Source: Rhea pennata
Taxonomy: Eukaryota; Chordata; Aves; Rheiformes; Rheidae
Length of the DNA stretch: 64,000 nt
Reading direction: 5' to 3'
NCBI RefSeq assembly: GCF_028389875.1
Contig: NC_084670.1
Location: 38,343,333 to 38,407,332 of the forward strand
The notes under the pieces were generated by a model. It saw nothing but the letters and a program-made list of their open reading frames with translations, was not told the origin of the DNA and did not search any database. Positions within the stretch are counted from its first letter, which is position 1, and each line of letters opens with the position of its first letter. Position numbers and translations under genes: made by a program. This document shows, in pieces, positions 12,456-24,779 of this stretch.

Positions 12456-12559
12456 AGTGGTTTTGTTCTCTTATGTTTTGACACAGAAGAGCTTCAGTCC
12501 TAAAGGATCTTGAGAAACTTGGGTGATTTGGACAACAGATACCTCATGAAGATTTAAAA

Positions 12560-12830
12560 GAGAAGTGTCAGGTGCTGTGCCTAGGTGGGAATAATTCCAT
12601 CCATGAGGAGAGACTGAAGGACCTGGGCATCTTTAGCCTGGTGAAGTTGAGGCCAAGGGCAGTAGAACAGTAGCCTGTGACTGCTTGAAGGGTGCTTTCA
12701 GAGATGAGGGAGCATTTCTTCATAGTGGGAAACAGCATGAGAAGCAGAAAAAGACACAAACAGCAGCTTGTGGGGTTTAGATGTCACTTTTGGAAAAAAA
12801 ATCTCTTGAAGGCTGGTGTTGTGGTGCTAC
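12560..12830 (+). mobile_element. CR1 LINE 3' fragment
   Basis: Reads like the 3' part of CR1 in sense: agaagtgtcaggtgctgtgc, then gaggagagactgaaggacct near 12,605. It is heavily deleted. The related fragment in unit C lies at 41,110-41,700. Confidence 0.55.
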
Positions 12831-14350
12831 AGGTCAACCAGAGGGAGTCTGTGGTGAATGCATGTCTTTGTGTTTCAAGGAAAAGCAAGTGAGGACAGGA
12901 AGACATCAGGAGAGGTAGGGAGAGCCCCGGGTGAGAGCAAGTGGGGAAGCAGGCTGGGTGTGTACAGGCTGCAGGAAAGCAGGCGCAGGCATGGGAAAGC
13001 ATAGGACAGGCTGTGGTGGAGATGGCTGAGGGCACTGCCATGGCTGAAAGCCTCCTCCAACAGAACTCAGGTCTCTGTCCCCTTGGATGTGGCTGGTGCC
13101 TCTGTCACCAAGGTCCATGAGAAGGCACTGTTTCCATAAAGCACTGTGGCCTTGATGCCTCCTTGTCCCCTGTGAGCCCAGGAGCTGCCATATCATGGTC
13201 CTGCACTCCGCACTGTGCACCCCCACCCACAAACTGGCCCCAGGAAAAGCCCTAAGCAAAGCATGATGGAAGGATCAGCCTTCCCAGGGGAGTGGTGTCA
13301 GTGCCTGGTCACTCTGCTTGAGAGCACACATCAAGGTTGACTAGGCATCAGAGGCACCTGTACATTGCCTTTGCCTACCTGCAATCAGTGCCTCCAACTT
13401 TCTGCTCTAATCAGCCCCTGGGGAGGCTTGGTTGGTAATGACCCTCAGTGGGACCTGCTAATGCTCCAAGAAACTTGGGATTTGCTTGTGACTTTAACTT
13501 CTTGAGAGGTTTCTTCAGTCTGCTATCAGCACCTGAGGTTCATGGGCTAAAGACCTGAGGGGTCATTAAAATGCAAAATCCCCTAAGGAGCCATGCCTCT
13601 TTCCATAATTTTCAGCAGCTTCTCAGTTCTGCTGTGGCTAATTGGGGAGGTTTCACTGAGCATCTGGAAGAGAAAGATGTCTGCTTCTTAAGCTTTTTCT
13701 GGTTTTCAGATTAAGGGATACCCACCTTCTCCAATTCACACTGACCCACAATGCCTCCTAATGAAGTCTGGATATGTAGAAAAAGCAGTATTTTTGATAA
13801 GAGGCAGGTATGGACAACCTTCCTCCCCACCTCCCCAGACCTGCCATTTCTCTCATCTGCCACTGGGGACATTCATCACTCTTGTTAAAATCTGACCTTT
13901 CTCCACATAACTCTGTAGCTGAATGTTACAGCTCATGTGCACCAGTTCCTACCTGCTTTCCTTAGAGAATTAGCTGCAAGCAGACACAGAAGGGATTTTC
14001 TTAAAACCAACCAAACAAAATTATAATTTGAAACAGTTTAATAAAAGCTGAAAGGCACTCCTCAATTGTATGGCAAGCCCAAGCTGCCTCCAGTGAGGTC
14101 CACTGCCCACAAGACATAATGATCCTTGAAATGTTTTCGACTGATGGGTAGGAAAGGATGGACTGAAACACAACAAAGGAGCTGGCTAAAGAGACAATGA
14201 GACTCCTGAAAAATGACACAATCTACAGACTCCCAGAAGCTCGGAGCAGCAACTGGAGAGTTGAGAGGCATCAGAATGGATAAAGAGCAACCAGAAGAGT
14301 AAAACTGGGAAACTATGGAAAGGGCATATGCCCAGAGAGTCTGATGCAAG

Positions 14351-14819
14351 CTGATCAGCTTCACTAAAATACTGTATTTATAAATGGCCTAATTTGCACC
14401 AATCTCAGTGTTCCTCAGTTGTAGTGATGTCTAAACATCTAGCCACTCTCCCTTTCCATTCCTTGCATGGTCGTGAAGTGCAGCTCCATTTGAGGTGATA
14501 ACAGGGATGGAAATTATCTGACTCACTGCCAGACCCTTTCAGTGCAGATGTCTCTGACTAACCCAGCTGTCTGGACTTCCCTTTCTACTCAGTGGAAAGA
14601 GAAATGTTGTCCCACAGAGAGGTTTTGAGAGGCTTCTCTTGGTGACCAAGTGATATTCCAGAAAGGTTCCCATAGTTCCTGTCTCACATTTCTCAGCACC
14701 ACATAGCAATACAGCTCCACAGGGCACCTCAGGCAGTGATGGCCTCTCTGTGTCTGTAAGGGCCTTTGTGCAAAGTTCTCATCATTGGTTGAAGTGTATT
14801 GAAAAAAATAGCTCTTTGC
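14351..14819. other. no gene seen; junction between units A and B
   Basis: The stretch between the end of A-type similarity and the start of the inverted B-type similarity. The actual rearrangement junction should lie here; no feature is visible. Confidence 0.4.
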
Positions 14820-17655
14820 AAGAATGGAAAAAAAATCTTGCTTTTCAGAATTTCGCATACACACTGGAAATCAGAGATTCCCAATGTCACTGCTCATACC
14901 TGCTCTTAATTCATTTAGCAGGATAAAAATTCTGGTTGGACTCCCTCAGCAGCTGGTGGAGGGTACAAGCCTATACTTAGGAAGCAGTACAAAGTCAAAC
15001 TCCATGACTACATCTACAGTCAACTGCCTGCTGCAGGTCTATATGCTGCTGGGACAGGCGGAACTTCTGAGTCAATTCCCAGTCCTGGTTAACTGCAGTT
15101 GCTCTGTCTCTAGTGGCATCACGAGGAATTTCCAAGCTATATGCCTGATGCTGCCTTATCAGGGACTCACAAAGAGACGTCCTCACAGTCACCACAACAG
15201 CCATGTGCCTGTCACAGGAATTGAGGAAAAGTCTGCAAGTAATTCTTGGTAATATCTCCTAACAGGAGGATTACATGGGAGCAGCGATCACGGAGCTGAA
15301 GATGGCAGGGCCTCATGTCCCAGGCAGAGAGAGAAGCCTTCCCACAACTCAGAAGTCTGCTCCCTTCCTCAATGCTGAAAGACCCAGCAAATCCTCCACA
15401 CACTAAGGACAACAAGTGCTCTTCTACTTTGTGCACTGACAGTTTGAGAAACGCAGGGAAGGACTCAGGCCAGGGCATCTCAGCTGGGGAAACCAGCAGA
15501 GCCAGGATTCAGCAGCTCTTCACCCTGACCTGTGAGCAGGGCTAATGGCGAGTGGAGGACTACTTGCCCATCAGCTTCCAAGGCCCTGGAAAAGCCAAGC
15601 AGCTCCCAGGGACAGACCTACTCTGGAAACACCCTCCAGGCTGCTGCCAGGAGGGTCTCAGGGCCAAGCAAGAGGTCTGGAGCAACAGCAACAGTTGGGG
15701 CATGGCAGGACACATGGGGACAGCCACTCTCAGAGCACATCGTAAATGGAGTTTTCAGGACAACAGTGAACATGGGGAAAGACCCTGGTGAGAACACAAG
15801 CAGTCTGGTCAGATGCTGGCCAGGAGCTTGCAAATGCAGCACTGAGCAGCATGTGGGGATTGTGGTGGCCACAACAGCTCTGTGAAAGGCTTGCAAATGG
15901 GTCTCCAGCACCCAACAGAGGCAAAGCTTCCTGCCCCAAACCCTAACAGCCACCCTGACCAAGCTTGTTGGGGGCAGGCTGGCACATCTGGCTTGAAGGG
16001 CAGCTCCCCTCTGTCCCAGGTCACTGTGTCCCATGGTCATGGCTCCACCATGGAGCTGGAGCTCCTGAAGGAAAGCAGCCCTGGGGCAGCAACGCTATCT
16101 CTGTCCCTGCCCCAGCATCAAGGCACCCACTGGCATCTGGATGCATCCATAGCCCTGCCTCCTCTGCTCATAGTCAGTCTCTCCCCCTCCAGGGTGCTCT
16201 CCCCAGGGCTAGACTGGGCTTGGCCCCAGCATGTTGCTCCAAAGAACTGAGGAGCCTCAGGGATACGGGGCAGCCAGGGGGAGAGCAGGTCGGGGCCTGC
16301 CAGTGCTGGGCAGTGGAGGTGTGGGGCCAGAAGGGGGCTGGGGGAGATGTCCCTGTTGGACTCCTACCAGCACTGCACATCACGGCTCAGAGAAAAATGG
16401 TTGAGGTCAGCAGGGACTTGTGGGGTGGGGTTGGCACCTCCACCTGCTTCCAAGCTGCTCTCCAATACAGACTGTCCTTTGAGTGCAGAGGTTTGACCCC
16501 TTTTTGCAGGAGGACAGAGGCTGTGGCCCTCTGAAGAGAACATCTCTGAGCCCAAAACATGCACTGTCAAGTTGGAAGCATCAAAGGATTCAGAAGGAAG
16601 AAAGGTTCTCCCTCAGAAGTAGATGACTTGGGGTTATTACAAAGTGCATCCATTTCCTATATCGGCACTTCTAGCAGGCTCTTGAGAGCCTACAGCATCT
16701 GCAGGACATCCGAGTCTGCAAGATAGAGGACCAATTTCCTGTCAGAGACAGATCTGAAAGGTGGACCCATTCCCAGGGAAAGCTGCCCTTGGATTGCCCC
16801 CTGCCAAGAGGTGACAGAGCCAGCACACACGAGCCTTGGGGCTCAAGGCAGCCTCAGCCCCAGGCACACTGGGAACAAGGAACTGAGATGTGGGCTGATG
16901 GTCTCAGTCCAGCAGCCCCTCGTCTTGCTAGCCCTCTTGCCCTCAGCTGATCTCTCTAGCTGGAGGGAAAGGATGCTCTTCCAGTCTCGTAACCCAGAAC
17001 TCCTCTCCAATGTGTCTCTGCTCCTGTGCCTGTCAGTGAGGGACCCCAGTGTGGCCCTGCTGCCTCCTGTTCCCACTCCTTGTCATGGAGCAGCTCTGAA
17101 AGGCAGTGGTGGGGAGCATGACAGCAGTGCCTGTGGCTTGCAGGGAAGTGAGGACATCCCTGTGGCACCAGGAAGACCTTCCTGTGATGTGTCACATCCC
17201 ACTGTGACCTCTCCTCATGTCATCTGGGGGCTCAGTGGATCATCACCGTGAAGATGGCACAGCCAGAGAAAGAACAGAGGGATTTCCCCTCATGTTCTGG
17301 AGAGTAATCACCTCCACTCTCCCCAGTTACTTTCCAAAGCTGCAGGAACATCTCCAGATGGTGCCAAATGCTGTGAAATATTTTAAATGAGGCATTAGAG
17401 AGGTCAAGTCTCAAAGATGAGATCAAAGTCATGTGGCACCTCACAGGACAGCACAAAGCATGACCAGGTGCTGAGATGCTTTTTGTGAGCCTCAAAATTG
17501 GCTTCTCCTATGGGTGGCTGTTTTTGTAGCAGTAGAATACAGGACAATAGGGGACAGGAGGCAGCCTTCCTCCTTGAGGCACCAAAGCAGGCTTTGTTTC
17601 TAAAACTCCTCAGTAAGTTTTCTTGGTCTGCAGTACTTAACATGGAGACAAAATG

Positions 17656-18141
17656 TCAGAAAAGAGCAAACGCGCTCTTAATACACATCATCCATAGGGC
17701 TTTATCTGGGGTGCTGGTTCTTGCCAGTTTCCAAAGTAGTAGGGGAAAACAGGTAGCAAATCTAGGGAAGTTTTCCCATTCTTCTTTAATTTTGCCCAGT
17801 TTTGCTTCTGATTGAGCCTGGGGAAAGCAGTTTTCATCTCTGGACCTCTGTTGTTCCTTGGGCTTTTCCATGTCACCCTGGAGCAGTGCTTCTCCCCTGG
17901 GTACAGTACCTATCCCCACGGTGTCCTGCTTCTCCTGAGAGCCTGTACTGCCTTGGTACCATGGATCTCTCACAACACCCTGGCTCTCTTGGGAGACTGT
18001 GCAGCCCTGGCTCCCTGAATCCTCTACATTTTTGACCCTGGGCTTCTGTGGACAAGCCCACACACTGCAGTGCTGCTGTCCAGACTCTGGTGCAGAGCTG
18101 GAAAGGCAGTGCTGCACCTCCAGACCTGCATTTTGGCTCAT
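17656..18141 (-). other. open frame (161 aa) shared by units B, D and C, function unknown
   Basis: The minus-strand frame begins MSQNAGLEVQHCLSSSAPES. Its relatives start MIQNAGLEVQHCLSSSAPES (unit D, minus, 28,101) and MSQKAGPEAQHCLTGSAPEP (unit C, plus, 44,035). The first ~50 residues align in the same frame in all three, through PQKPRVKNV.DSGSQGCTVSQ. After that point length differences not divisible by three shift the frames against each other. No signal peptide, membrane segment or known domain is visible. It may be a non-coding transcript or chance openness of a duplicated segment; coding status is doubtful. Confidence 0.2.
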
Positions 18142-18292
18142 TCAGGTGTTTGTGCAGTGACCAGCTCCCAGCTCTGCAGCTGCTGGAATTTGAGAATGTC
18201 TCTACAACCAGCCTTCTTGCTCTTCCTCATCTTTGCATTGTCCCAGGGCAAATCTTACAGAAGGGAGGCTCCATCCCCCTTGAATACCTCAA

Positions 18293-18935
18293 GTGATCAC
18301 ATAATCACAAATTCACAGAGTGGCTGAGCTTCGAAGGGACCTCCAGAGATCACCTAGTCCAACCCCCCTGCTCAAGAGGGGTCACCCAGAGCATGCTAGA
18401 TAGGATTGTCTCCAGGCGGGCTTTGAATATCTCCGGAGAAGGAGGCTCCACAGCCTCTCTAGGCAACCTCTTCCAGTGCTCTGTCACCCTCACAGCAAAG
18501 AGATTGTTCCTCATTTTCAGGTGGAACTTCCTGTGTTTCATTTTGTGCACATTGCCGCTTGTCCTGTCTGTTGGCATCACTGAGAAGATTCCAGCCCCAC
18601 CCCCTTCACACACCCCTTAAGATATTTATAGACACTGGTAAGATCCCCTCTCAGTCTTCTCTTCTCCAGGCTAAACAGGCCCAACTATTGCAGCCTTTCC
18701 TCATAGGAGAAATGCTCCAGTCCTCTGATCATCTTTGTAGCCCTATGCTGGACTCTCTCCAGTACCTCTATGTCTCTCTTGTACTGGAGAATCCAGAACT
18801 GGATGCAGTACTCGAGATGAGGCCTCACCAGAGCTGAGTAGAGGGGCAGGATCACCTCCCTCGACCTGCTGCCAACGCTCTTCCTAATGCACCTCAGGAT
18901 TCCATTGGTCTTCTGGCCAGGAGGGCACATTGCTG
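18293..18935 (-). mobile_element. CR1 LINE 3' fragment (unit B)
   Basis: Antisense CR1: the 3' end is at the left, with degenerate 8-bp-type terminal repeats (atcacataatcacaaattca), then the standard 3' UTR and C-terminal reverse-transcriptase stretch out to tcttctggccaggagggcac near 18,910. It is 5' truncated. Flanks on both sides match the uninterrupted unit C sequence around 43,885, so this is a filled site against an empty one. Confidence 0.9.
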
Positions 18936-19871
18936 GCTCGTAGAGATGGGGCTTTCCAAGTCACTGTAAAAGAAAGGACTCGTTTACTTCTTTGGATTAC
19001 TTATTCAGCCCTTGACACTGCCTAGCTGATGCTGTGAGCCCCAGCCCTGAACCATTAGGCCTTTGCCCTGTCTATTTTGTGCCTATGCAAAATCTTCTGT
19101 AGGCACCAGGAGCATGGGAAGTGTTGCTTTAGAGAGCTTACTTATGCTGTTTCACGTGGTGGAGCTGAAGGTCTGCTGGAGGCTAGTCTAGGATGTGGCC
19201 ATGCCCCACCTTCCATCCTGCTCCTGGTGTGAGGGTCCAGGAAGGCCTCTGGGGCAAGCAATGGGTTTGATGTGGGTGGGATGGGTTTCCTTCCACGTGC
19301 CTGAGTCCTGCAGAGGTTCCTCTAAGCACCCAAGAAAATCTCTCTTCTCTATGGCCTCACATCAAAACTTTTTCAGACTTTTGTACAGAAACACAACCAA
19401 GATGCCCTAAGAGCAGCACGGCCCACAGCAAGGCCTGGGAGCCCCAGGAGCTGTGTTACTCTTCTATTTACCACACACCCTGATTAAACAGACAATTTTT
19501 AACACTGCCTTTCCTGCTCACCAGCTGGACATTGCAACTTTCCATTTTTCCCAGGTTTCCTCCTTTCCATACTCCTAGTGTATTCAGATACCAAGATGCT
19601 GCTGTGTATTTCAGGGAGTTTAAGGCTTGCTCCATCTTTCAGTAGTCTGTCCCTTTAGCCAAATCTTTAATCTTGTTTCAATGTATTGCTTCCTATCTGT
19701 CCAAAAGATTTCTAGTGAGGCTCTCCCCTGTGGAAAGTGGACCTCATGTGAGACAGCTTGTCCTTAGTATACTGTCCAGGAGTGTGATTATTTTCAATGA
19801 TAATTAAAATTTTAATGATAAATTAAAATAATTTTTAAATTTATTTGGGGGGGAAGAACATTTTGAGTTGA

Positions 19872-19897
19872 TTTGTAGCTAGTTATCTAGCTACAAA
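19872..19897. repeat. perfect 11-bp inverted repeat (hairpin)
   Basis: tttgtagctag, loop ttat, ctagctacaaa. The stem is perfect and the neighbourhood is AT-rich (19,790-19,860 contains aattaaaattttaat). No thymidine tract or gene context suggests a terminator. Confidence 0.7.
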
Positions 19898-22800
19898 TAA
19901 AAGATATTTACAGATAAAGCAGGAGGAAACTGGGGCATATGAGCTGTACTATTCAGTTGCAGGCTTCAGTGGAATAAGGTTAGCTTTTCACAAGAGTGAT
20001 GTCAGTCCCAGGTGGCTGATGGGAGCAATGGTCGGGTTGGGCAGACGAGGAGGAAGATTGTCCTCACTGGATCTGACCCCCCAGGACACTGCTTTTCCTA
20101 CATGTCCTGACTTCATTAGGAGACAGTCTGGATGGATCTCAAATATAGAATGTTACTGTCACTTATTCTGAAAACGGAAAAATAACAAACCTATAAAAAA
20201 AACCTTAAAAGTAGAAATACTTTTAATTAGGCAGCCTCTGATCCAGCCACCTTGAGGTCTTCATTAGCCCAGTTCCGGTTCATATCATCCCGGGGTGAGA
20301 TGAGGTTGAGGGGGAGGAGAGCAAGTAGGGTTTGAGAGTGCAGAGACTAGAGCAGAGTCCTTGGTGTGATGTGCCTCCCATTTATGCAGCACACTTGGAT
20401 GCAGATGGGATGGAATTTCCCTAAAGGCAGTGGTGGGATTCATTTGTCTGGGCATCAGCAGGAAACCTAAGATGCCCTGGGGCAGTTGTTCAGCAAGCAT
20501 TCCAAAAGAGCCTGGTTTTCCTCTAGGTCCCATGCTGTATCCGCTAGAAACAAGCCCGACACCAGGGGCATCTGACATGGCCCTGCCAGCCTCGTTTCTG
20601 TCACTGAATCAAGTGTCTTCCCTGAACTACGCTAACAGTGTGAAAGGAGGGATCTGCCCTTGTCTCAGTTTCATACTGAGTGGAGCTCTCATAGTACCAG
20701 AAGACATCTAGTGTCATTTGAGATGGCCAAGAAAATTCCCCACTGATCCCCATCTGATGCTCTAGGACACAGGTCTCACCATCACTCTGTCAGAGCAAGC
20801 AGACACTGGCACATGCCTTGGACCACCTTTGTCACCAGATGTTTGTGTGTGGGCAGCTGACTCACACCCTCCATCTCCAGTGATTACAACGGGAGCTGAG
20901 GCAAGAAGCTCATGTGCAGACATCTCTTTTGTGCTCACTTCAGTTTAGGCAAGGAGAATCTCAGGTCCCATCCATCTGTGGAGTTCGTGGGAGCCATCTG
21001 AATGGCACTCCAGCACAAGGGCTTCTAAACGGATACGCGATGCCCAGATTGACTCATCCAAATCAATACCTGAAACATGGGTACATTAACTTTCTAGTCC
21101 TAGAGTCCTTTCTAGTCCTGTCTAGTTGAAAGATGGGAACAGGGGCTTCCAGAGTGGGACATTTCCACCTCTTGCAGATAATCATTCTCTGAGGAGACAA
21201 ACTGCAGTGATGGAGTCTGTCTTCCTTCAGTGCTTAGAGAGGGACCCACTGATGATAATTTTAGTCTACTTCAGGGAACATGTCCCTGGAGGAGGGCGCC
21301 CAAGGGACAGAGAAATTCATGCCTTCAGCTGGGTCTCTACTCCAGAGCAGAGCCAGGCTACAAGGACAGAGGGAGCTCGTGGCAACCTGGCAGCACTGCC
21401 CAGAGACAGCTGTGTGCAGGAGCAGCTCCTCTGCAAAGAGCAGAAGCGCTCCGGTCACTGCCTGCTGCTGCTAACATGAGATGAGACAAGGCAGAGAGAT
21501 GTGAAAGGCAGTGTGGAGTGGGAAGAGAGAGGAGAGCTCCTTGTGGGAGAAATCTTCCCAGCCCCTGACACGGTAGGTCTCTGGCTGCAGGGCAATGCTA
21601 CGGAGGTTCCTGGAGGGGTCTTCTGATAGGATTTTTAATGATCTTTTTTTCTGGAGTATCCAGGGCATATGGCAGGAGGAGGAGATGCTTCAGAATAGGG
21701 GTTTGGCTGCAGACTGTCACAGGGACACGGCACCCTTCTTCCTTCTCCCAGGGATACTGCAGCGGTGTGCTGCTGGGGCGTGCACCCAGGTCTGTGCAGG
21801 GCAGTGATTCAGAGCAGCATCCCTGCACCCCAAGGTGCTGGGTGCTCAGGGTGGTGACTCTGCCACCTGTGAGGGTCAGAACTCAGCCTGCCCGGGCAGC
21901 TCCCAATGGCACTGCAGGGAGAAGCTCTGAATGACAGCACTAACTCTGGCCCAGGCAGGTTCATTTTCCCTTTGAGAGGGTGCAGCATGGGTCAAGGCTG
22001 CTCAGAGCTCCAATTCATGCATAGGACATGTTCAAGGGGTCTTGTCAAAAGGAAGAGCAAGAGAAGGGCTACTTGAAAGGGAAGGAGCTTTCACTCTGGT
22101 CTCTGTGCTTTTGGTTTTCTCCCTAATTCTGACAGGGAGAAAAAAAGGTGGGTTTTCTGTTTTGGCAGGGAACTGGGACTCACAAGAGTTCACACACAGA
22201 GATCAGTAGCTCTGTGAGAAAGCTCAGCAAACCCCTTCGACCCCCAGCTTAGCCTACAGCCAGCATCAGCATCACCCTTGTGGCCTCCCTGGGGTTTACA
22301 TGACCAGCTCCTAATGAACTGCATGTGCAGACATGCCTCTGGACAGAGCACAGTCCCAGGAGGTTTCTGTAGAACTGAGCACACAGAGGAATGGGGTCTG
22401 TGAGCACTGACAGGGAAAAGATGTTGGGACAGAGAAAGGTCTCAGCAGGGACTGCTGCAGGCAGCAGAGATGGGCAGGGAATGAGCAGGAACTGCTAACA
22501 CAGTGATTATGGGAGGACAGATTTGGGCAAGTCATGCCCACCTGGGTAAGGGGAAGGCTTTCCCAAGACCCCCCTCCCTGTCTCTCTTCTTGCCTCCCTT
22601 GGAAGCAGGATCATGGTGCTGCTCCTTGTTTCCTCTCTGGTCTGTGCAGCTCCTGCTCTTCTCTCGGGCTTTCTGGGGTGGATGGGTTTTCAGCTGCAGT
22701 TCAGACACCAACACTGTGAGTTGGGCGACAGAGGAATCTGCATGGAAGTGAGGGGTCCACAGCCCCCTTCTAACCTGTTTGGTTCCAGAAATGCTGTCTC

Positions 22801-23647
22801 TTGGGTTGCAGAATTAGCTGATCCTCCGTTAAGGAGAACCCCTCTGTAGTCTTAATGGTTCTTTGTTTCCCTGTGGTGCTCTGCCAGGCTGAGAGCTGCC
22901 CTCCAGAAAGGCAGTGCTGTCCCATAGCATCACTGTGATATCTGAGAGACAAATGGAGAAGGTTCAGAGATGCTGGGAGTACGGAGATGGTGGCAGTATA
23001 TGGGCAGCTGAAAAGAGCCCTGTGTGTCCTTGGCTAGAAAGGAAGTGTGGAGAGCTCCCTCAGGTGCATGGAGAAAGGGAGGGAAGTTTGGAGACCTGCA
23101 TTTTGAAAGGAGACACCTCTGCTCTCAGCAGGGTCTGGTTTCCCTTTAAGACAATGTATGAGTGCATATATCCAGCAGCTCAAAGAGGTGGAAGCACAGG
23201 ACTGCTGGGAATAGGACTAATAGACAGACTAGCTGTCCTCACTCTGCAACAAGGGACAGTGAATCTGTTTTCTCTGGACTCAAAGTAGAAATGCCAAGGA
23301 TTGGAAAAGAAAATAAAAATATCCCTAAAACTCTGTTCCAAAACCTGCATTCTTTACAATTTGGAATGAAGATGCTGAAAAGCCCTTTTCACACAATTAA
23401 TGGATTTCAGCTGATAAAAATTGTGATTGTTAGAGCCAGTCACCCCCACTACTCCATTCCCGCTACTGCACAGCAGGACTGACTCCTCTGGTCCCTGTTC
23501 CTCACAGCATACTCAGCCAGTGAAAAGTGGAACTCAAGCAAGGGAACTCTACAAAGATGCACTCAGTAAAGAGAGAGGCAGTGTGTGGGTTGTATGAGTA
23601 CAGTAACATGTGGGAAGTTTTTTGCTTGAAATGTCTAACTTGATGTC

Positions 23648-23664
23648 TTTTCTCCTTTCGACAG
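23648..23664 (+). promoter_or_regulatory. splice acceptor of the unit B OR coding exon
   Basis: The pyrimidine tract ttttctcctttcgacag ends in AG at 23,663-23,664, six bases before the ATG at 23,671. Homologous acceptors precede the other two receptors. This supports a spliced 5' leader and shows that the ATG at 23,671 lies inside the exon. Confidence 0.65.
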
Positions 23665-23670
23665 TCCTCC

Positions 23671-24624
23671 ATGTCCAAAGATAGCAAATTGTCCAACAGC
23701 AGCTCCCCCAGTGAATTCCTCCTCCTGGGATTTGCAGACACACGGGAGCTGCAGCTCTTGCACTTCTCACTCTTCCTGGGCATCTACCTGGCTGCCCTCC
23801 TGGGCAACAGATTCATCATCACGGCTGTAGCTTGCGACCACCACCTCCACACCCCCATGTACTTCTTCCTGCTGAACCTCTCTGTTCTCGACCTTGGCTC
23901 CATCTCCACCACTGTCCCCAAATCCATGGTGAATTCCCTGTGGGACACCAGGGCCATTTCCTACTCAGGATGTGCTGCACAAGTTTTTCTGTTTTTCTTC
24001 TTGTTTGGAGGAGAGTATTCTTTCTTCACAGTCATGGCCTATGACTGTTACATTGCCATCTGCACACCCCTGCACTACAGCACACTCATGGACAGCAGAG
24101 CCTGTGTCAAAATGGCAGCAGCTGCCTGGGCCAGTGATTTTCTCTATGCTCTCCTGCACACTGCCAACACATTTTCCATATCCCTTTGCCAAGGCAGCAC
24201 AGTGGACCAGTTCTTCTGTGAGATTCCCCACATCCTCAAGCTCTCCTGCTCTTACTCCTACCTCAGGGAAGCTGGACTTATTGTGGTTAGTTTGTCTTTA
24301 GCCTTTGGGTGTTTCGTTTTCATTGTGGTGTCCTACGTGCAGATCTTCACTGCTGTGCTGAGGATCCCCTCTGTGCAGGGCTGGCACAAAGCCTTTGCCA
24401 TGTGCCTCCCACACCTGGCTGTGGTCTCCCTGTTTGTCAGCTCCGGCCTGTTTGCCTACCTGAAGCCCCCCTCCCTCTCTTCCCCAGCTCTGGATCTGGT
24501 GGTGGCTGTTCTGTACTCAGTGCTGCCTCCAGCAGTGAACCCCCTCATCTACAGCATGAGGAACAAGGAGCTCAAGGATGCACTGAGGAAAATGATTTCA
24601 TGGACATTTTTCAGCTGTTGCTAA
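23671..24624 (+). CDS. olfactory receptor 14-like, intact
   Basis: Odorant-sensing class A GPCR of 317 residues, expected in the plasma and ciliary membrane of olfactory neurons and coupled to G-olf. Seven hydrophobic segments lie near residues 27-55, 62-80, 103-131, 144-168, 201-226, 240-264 and 273-298. Family landmarks seen: sequon N9-S-S, GN 45-46 in TM1, PMYFFL 62-67, the disulfide cysteines C101 and C183 (FFCEIP), KAFAMC 240-245, NPLIY 290-294 and SMRNKELKDAL after TM7. The DRY motif reads D-C-Y (MAYDCYIAIC, 122-131). The start is unusual. The methionine used by the paralogues aligns with Leu7 (TTG at 23,689), and translation must begin at an in-frame ATG 18 bases upstream, just inside the exon. 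Length and openness suggest a functional or very recently lost gene. Assignment to the avian family-14-like expansion is by sequence recognition; no subfamily symbol is assigned. Confidence 0.93.
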   Translation: MSKDSKLSNSSSPSEFLLLGFADTRELQLLHFSLFLGIYLAALLGNRFIITAVACDHHLHTPMYFFLLNLSVLDLGSISTTVPKSMVNSLWDTRAISYSGCAAQVFLFFFLFGGEYSFFTVMAYDCYIAICTPLHYSTLMDSRACVKMAAAAWASDFLYALLHTANTFSISLCQGSTVDQFFCEIPHILKLSCSYSYLREAGLIVVSLSLAFGCFVFIVVSYVQIFTAVLRIPSVQGWHKAFAMCLPHLAVVSLFVSSGLFAYLKPPSLSSPALDLVVAVLYSVLPPAVNPLIYSMRNKELKDALRKMISWTFFSCC

Positions 24625-24693
24625 ATTGCCATTGCTCTCCACAAACGACTCCTGCTGTGTCTTGTACCAGGACTGAGCTTTTTTTGTTCACTT

Positions 24694-24732
24694 GTTTTTT
24701 ATTATTGCTGTTATTACTGTTGTTATTATTGT
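24694..24732 (+). repeat. imperfect TTA/TTG trinucleotide tract
   Basis: Runs of ttatta and ttgtta units just downstream of the unit B receptor. Confidence 0.6.
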
Positions 24733-24779
24733 CATGTTGCTACAGAAACAGGTGGATTCATTCCACTTTTACTGAGACT

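Larger units (their letters stand above)
6000..14350 (-). repeat. OR-bearing segmental duplication, unit A
   Basis: This stretch is colinear and in the same orientation as about 34,490-43,300 (unit C), and its left half is inverted relative to 20,220-24,650 (unit B). Matches include the receptor, the block at 7,790-7,890 (like 36,490-36,610 and the reverse complement of 22,830-22,950), the block at 9,050-9,400 (like 38,880-39,260 and the reverse complement of 20,220-20,480), a CR1 at 9,810-12,165, and 12,840-14,100 (like 41,810-43,100). Between the receptor and the CR1 (7,090-9,800) I see no further gene. Confidence 0.8.
14820..24650 (+). repeat. OR-bearing segmental duplication, unit B (inverted relative to A and C)
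   Basis: The reverse complement is colinear in blocks with 34,490-46,720. Examples: 15,170-15,360 with 46,320-46,500; 16,840-17,330 with 44,900-45,400; 17,640-18,290 with 43,890-44,500; 18,950-19,440 with 43,390-43,870; 19,600-20,150 with 42,690-43,200; 20,220-20,700 with 38,880-39,260; then the receptor. The CR1 of units A and C and its surroundings (C 39,260-42,690) are missing here. A different CR1 sits at 18,293-18,935. Stretches between named features show no gene. Confidence 0.8.
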
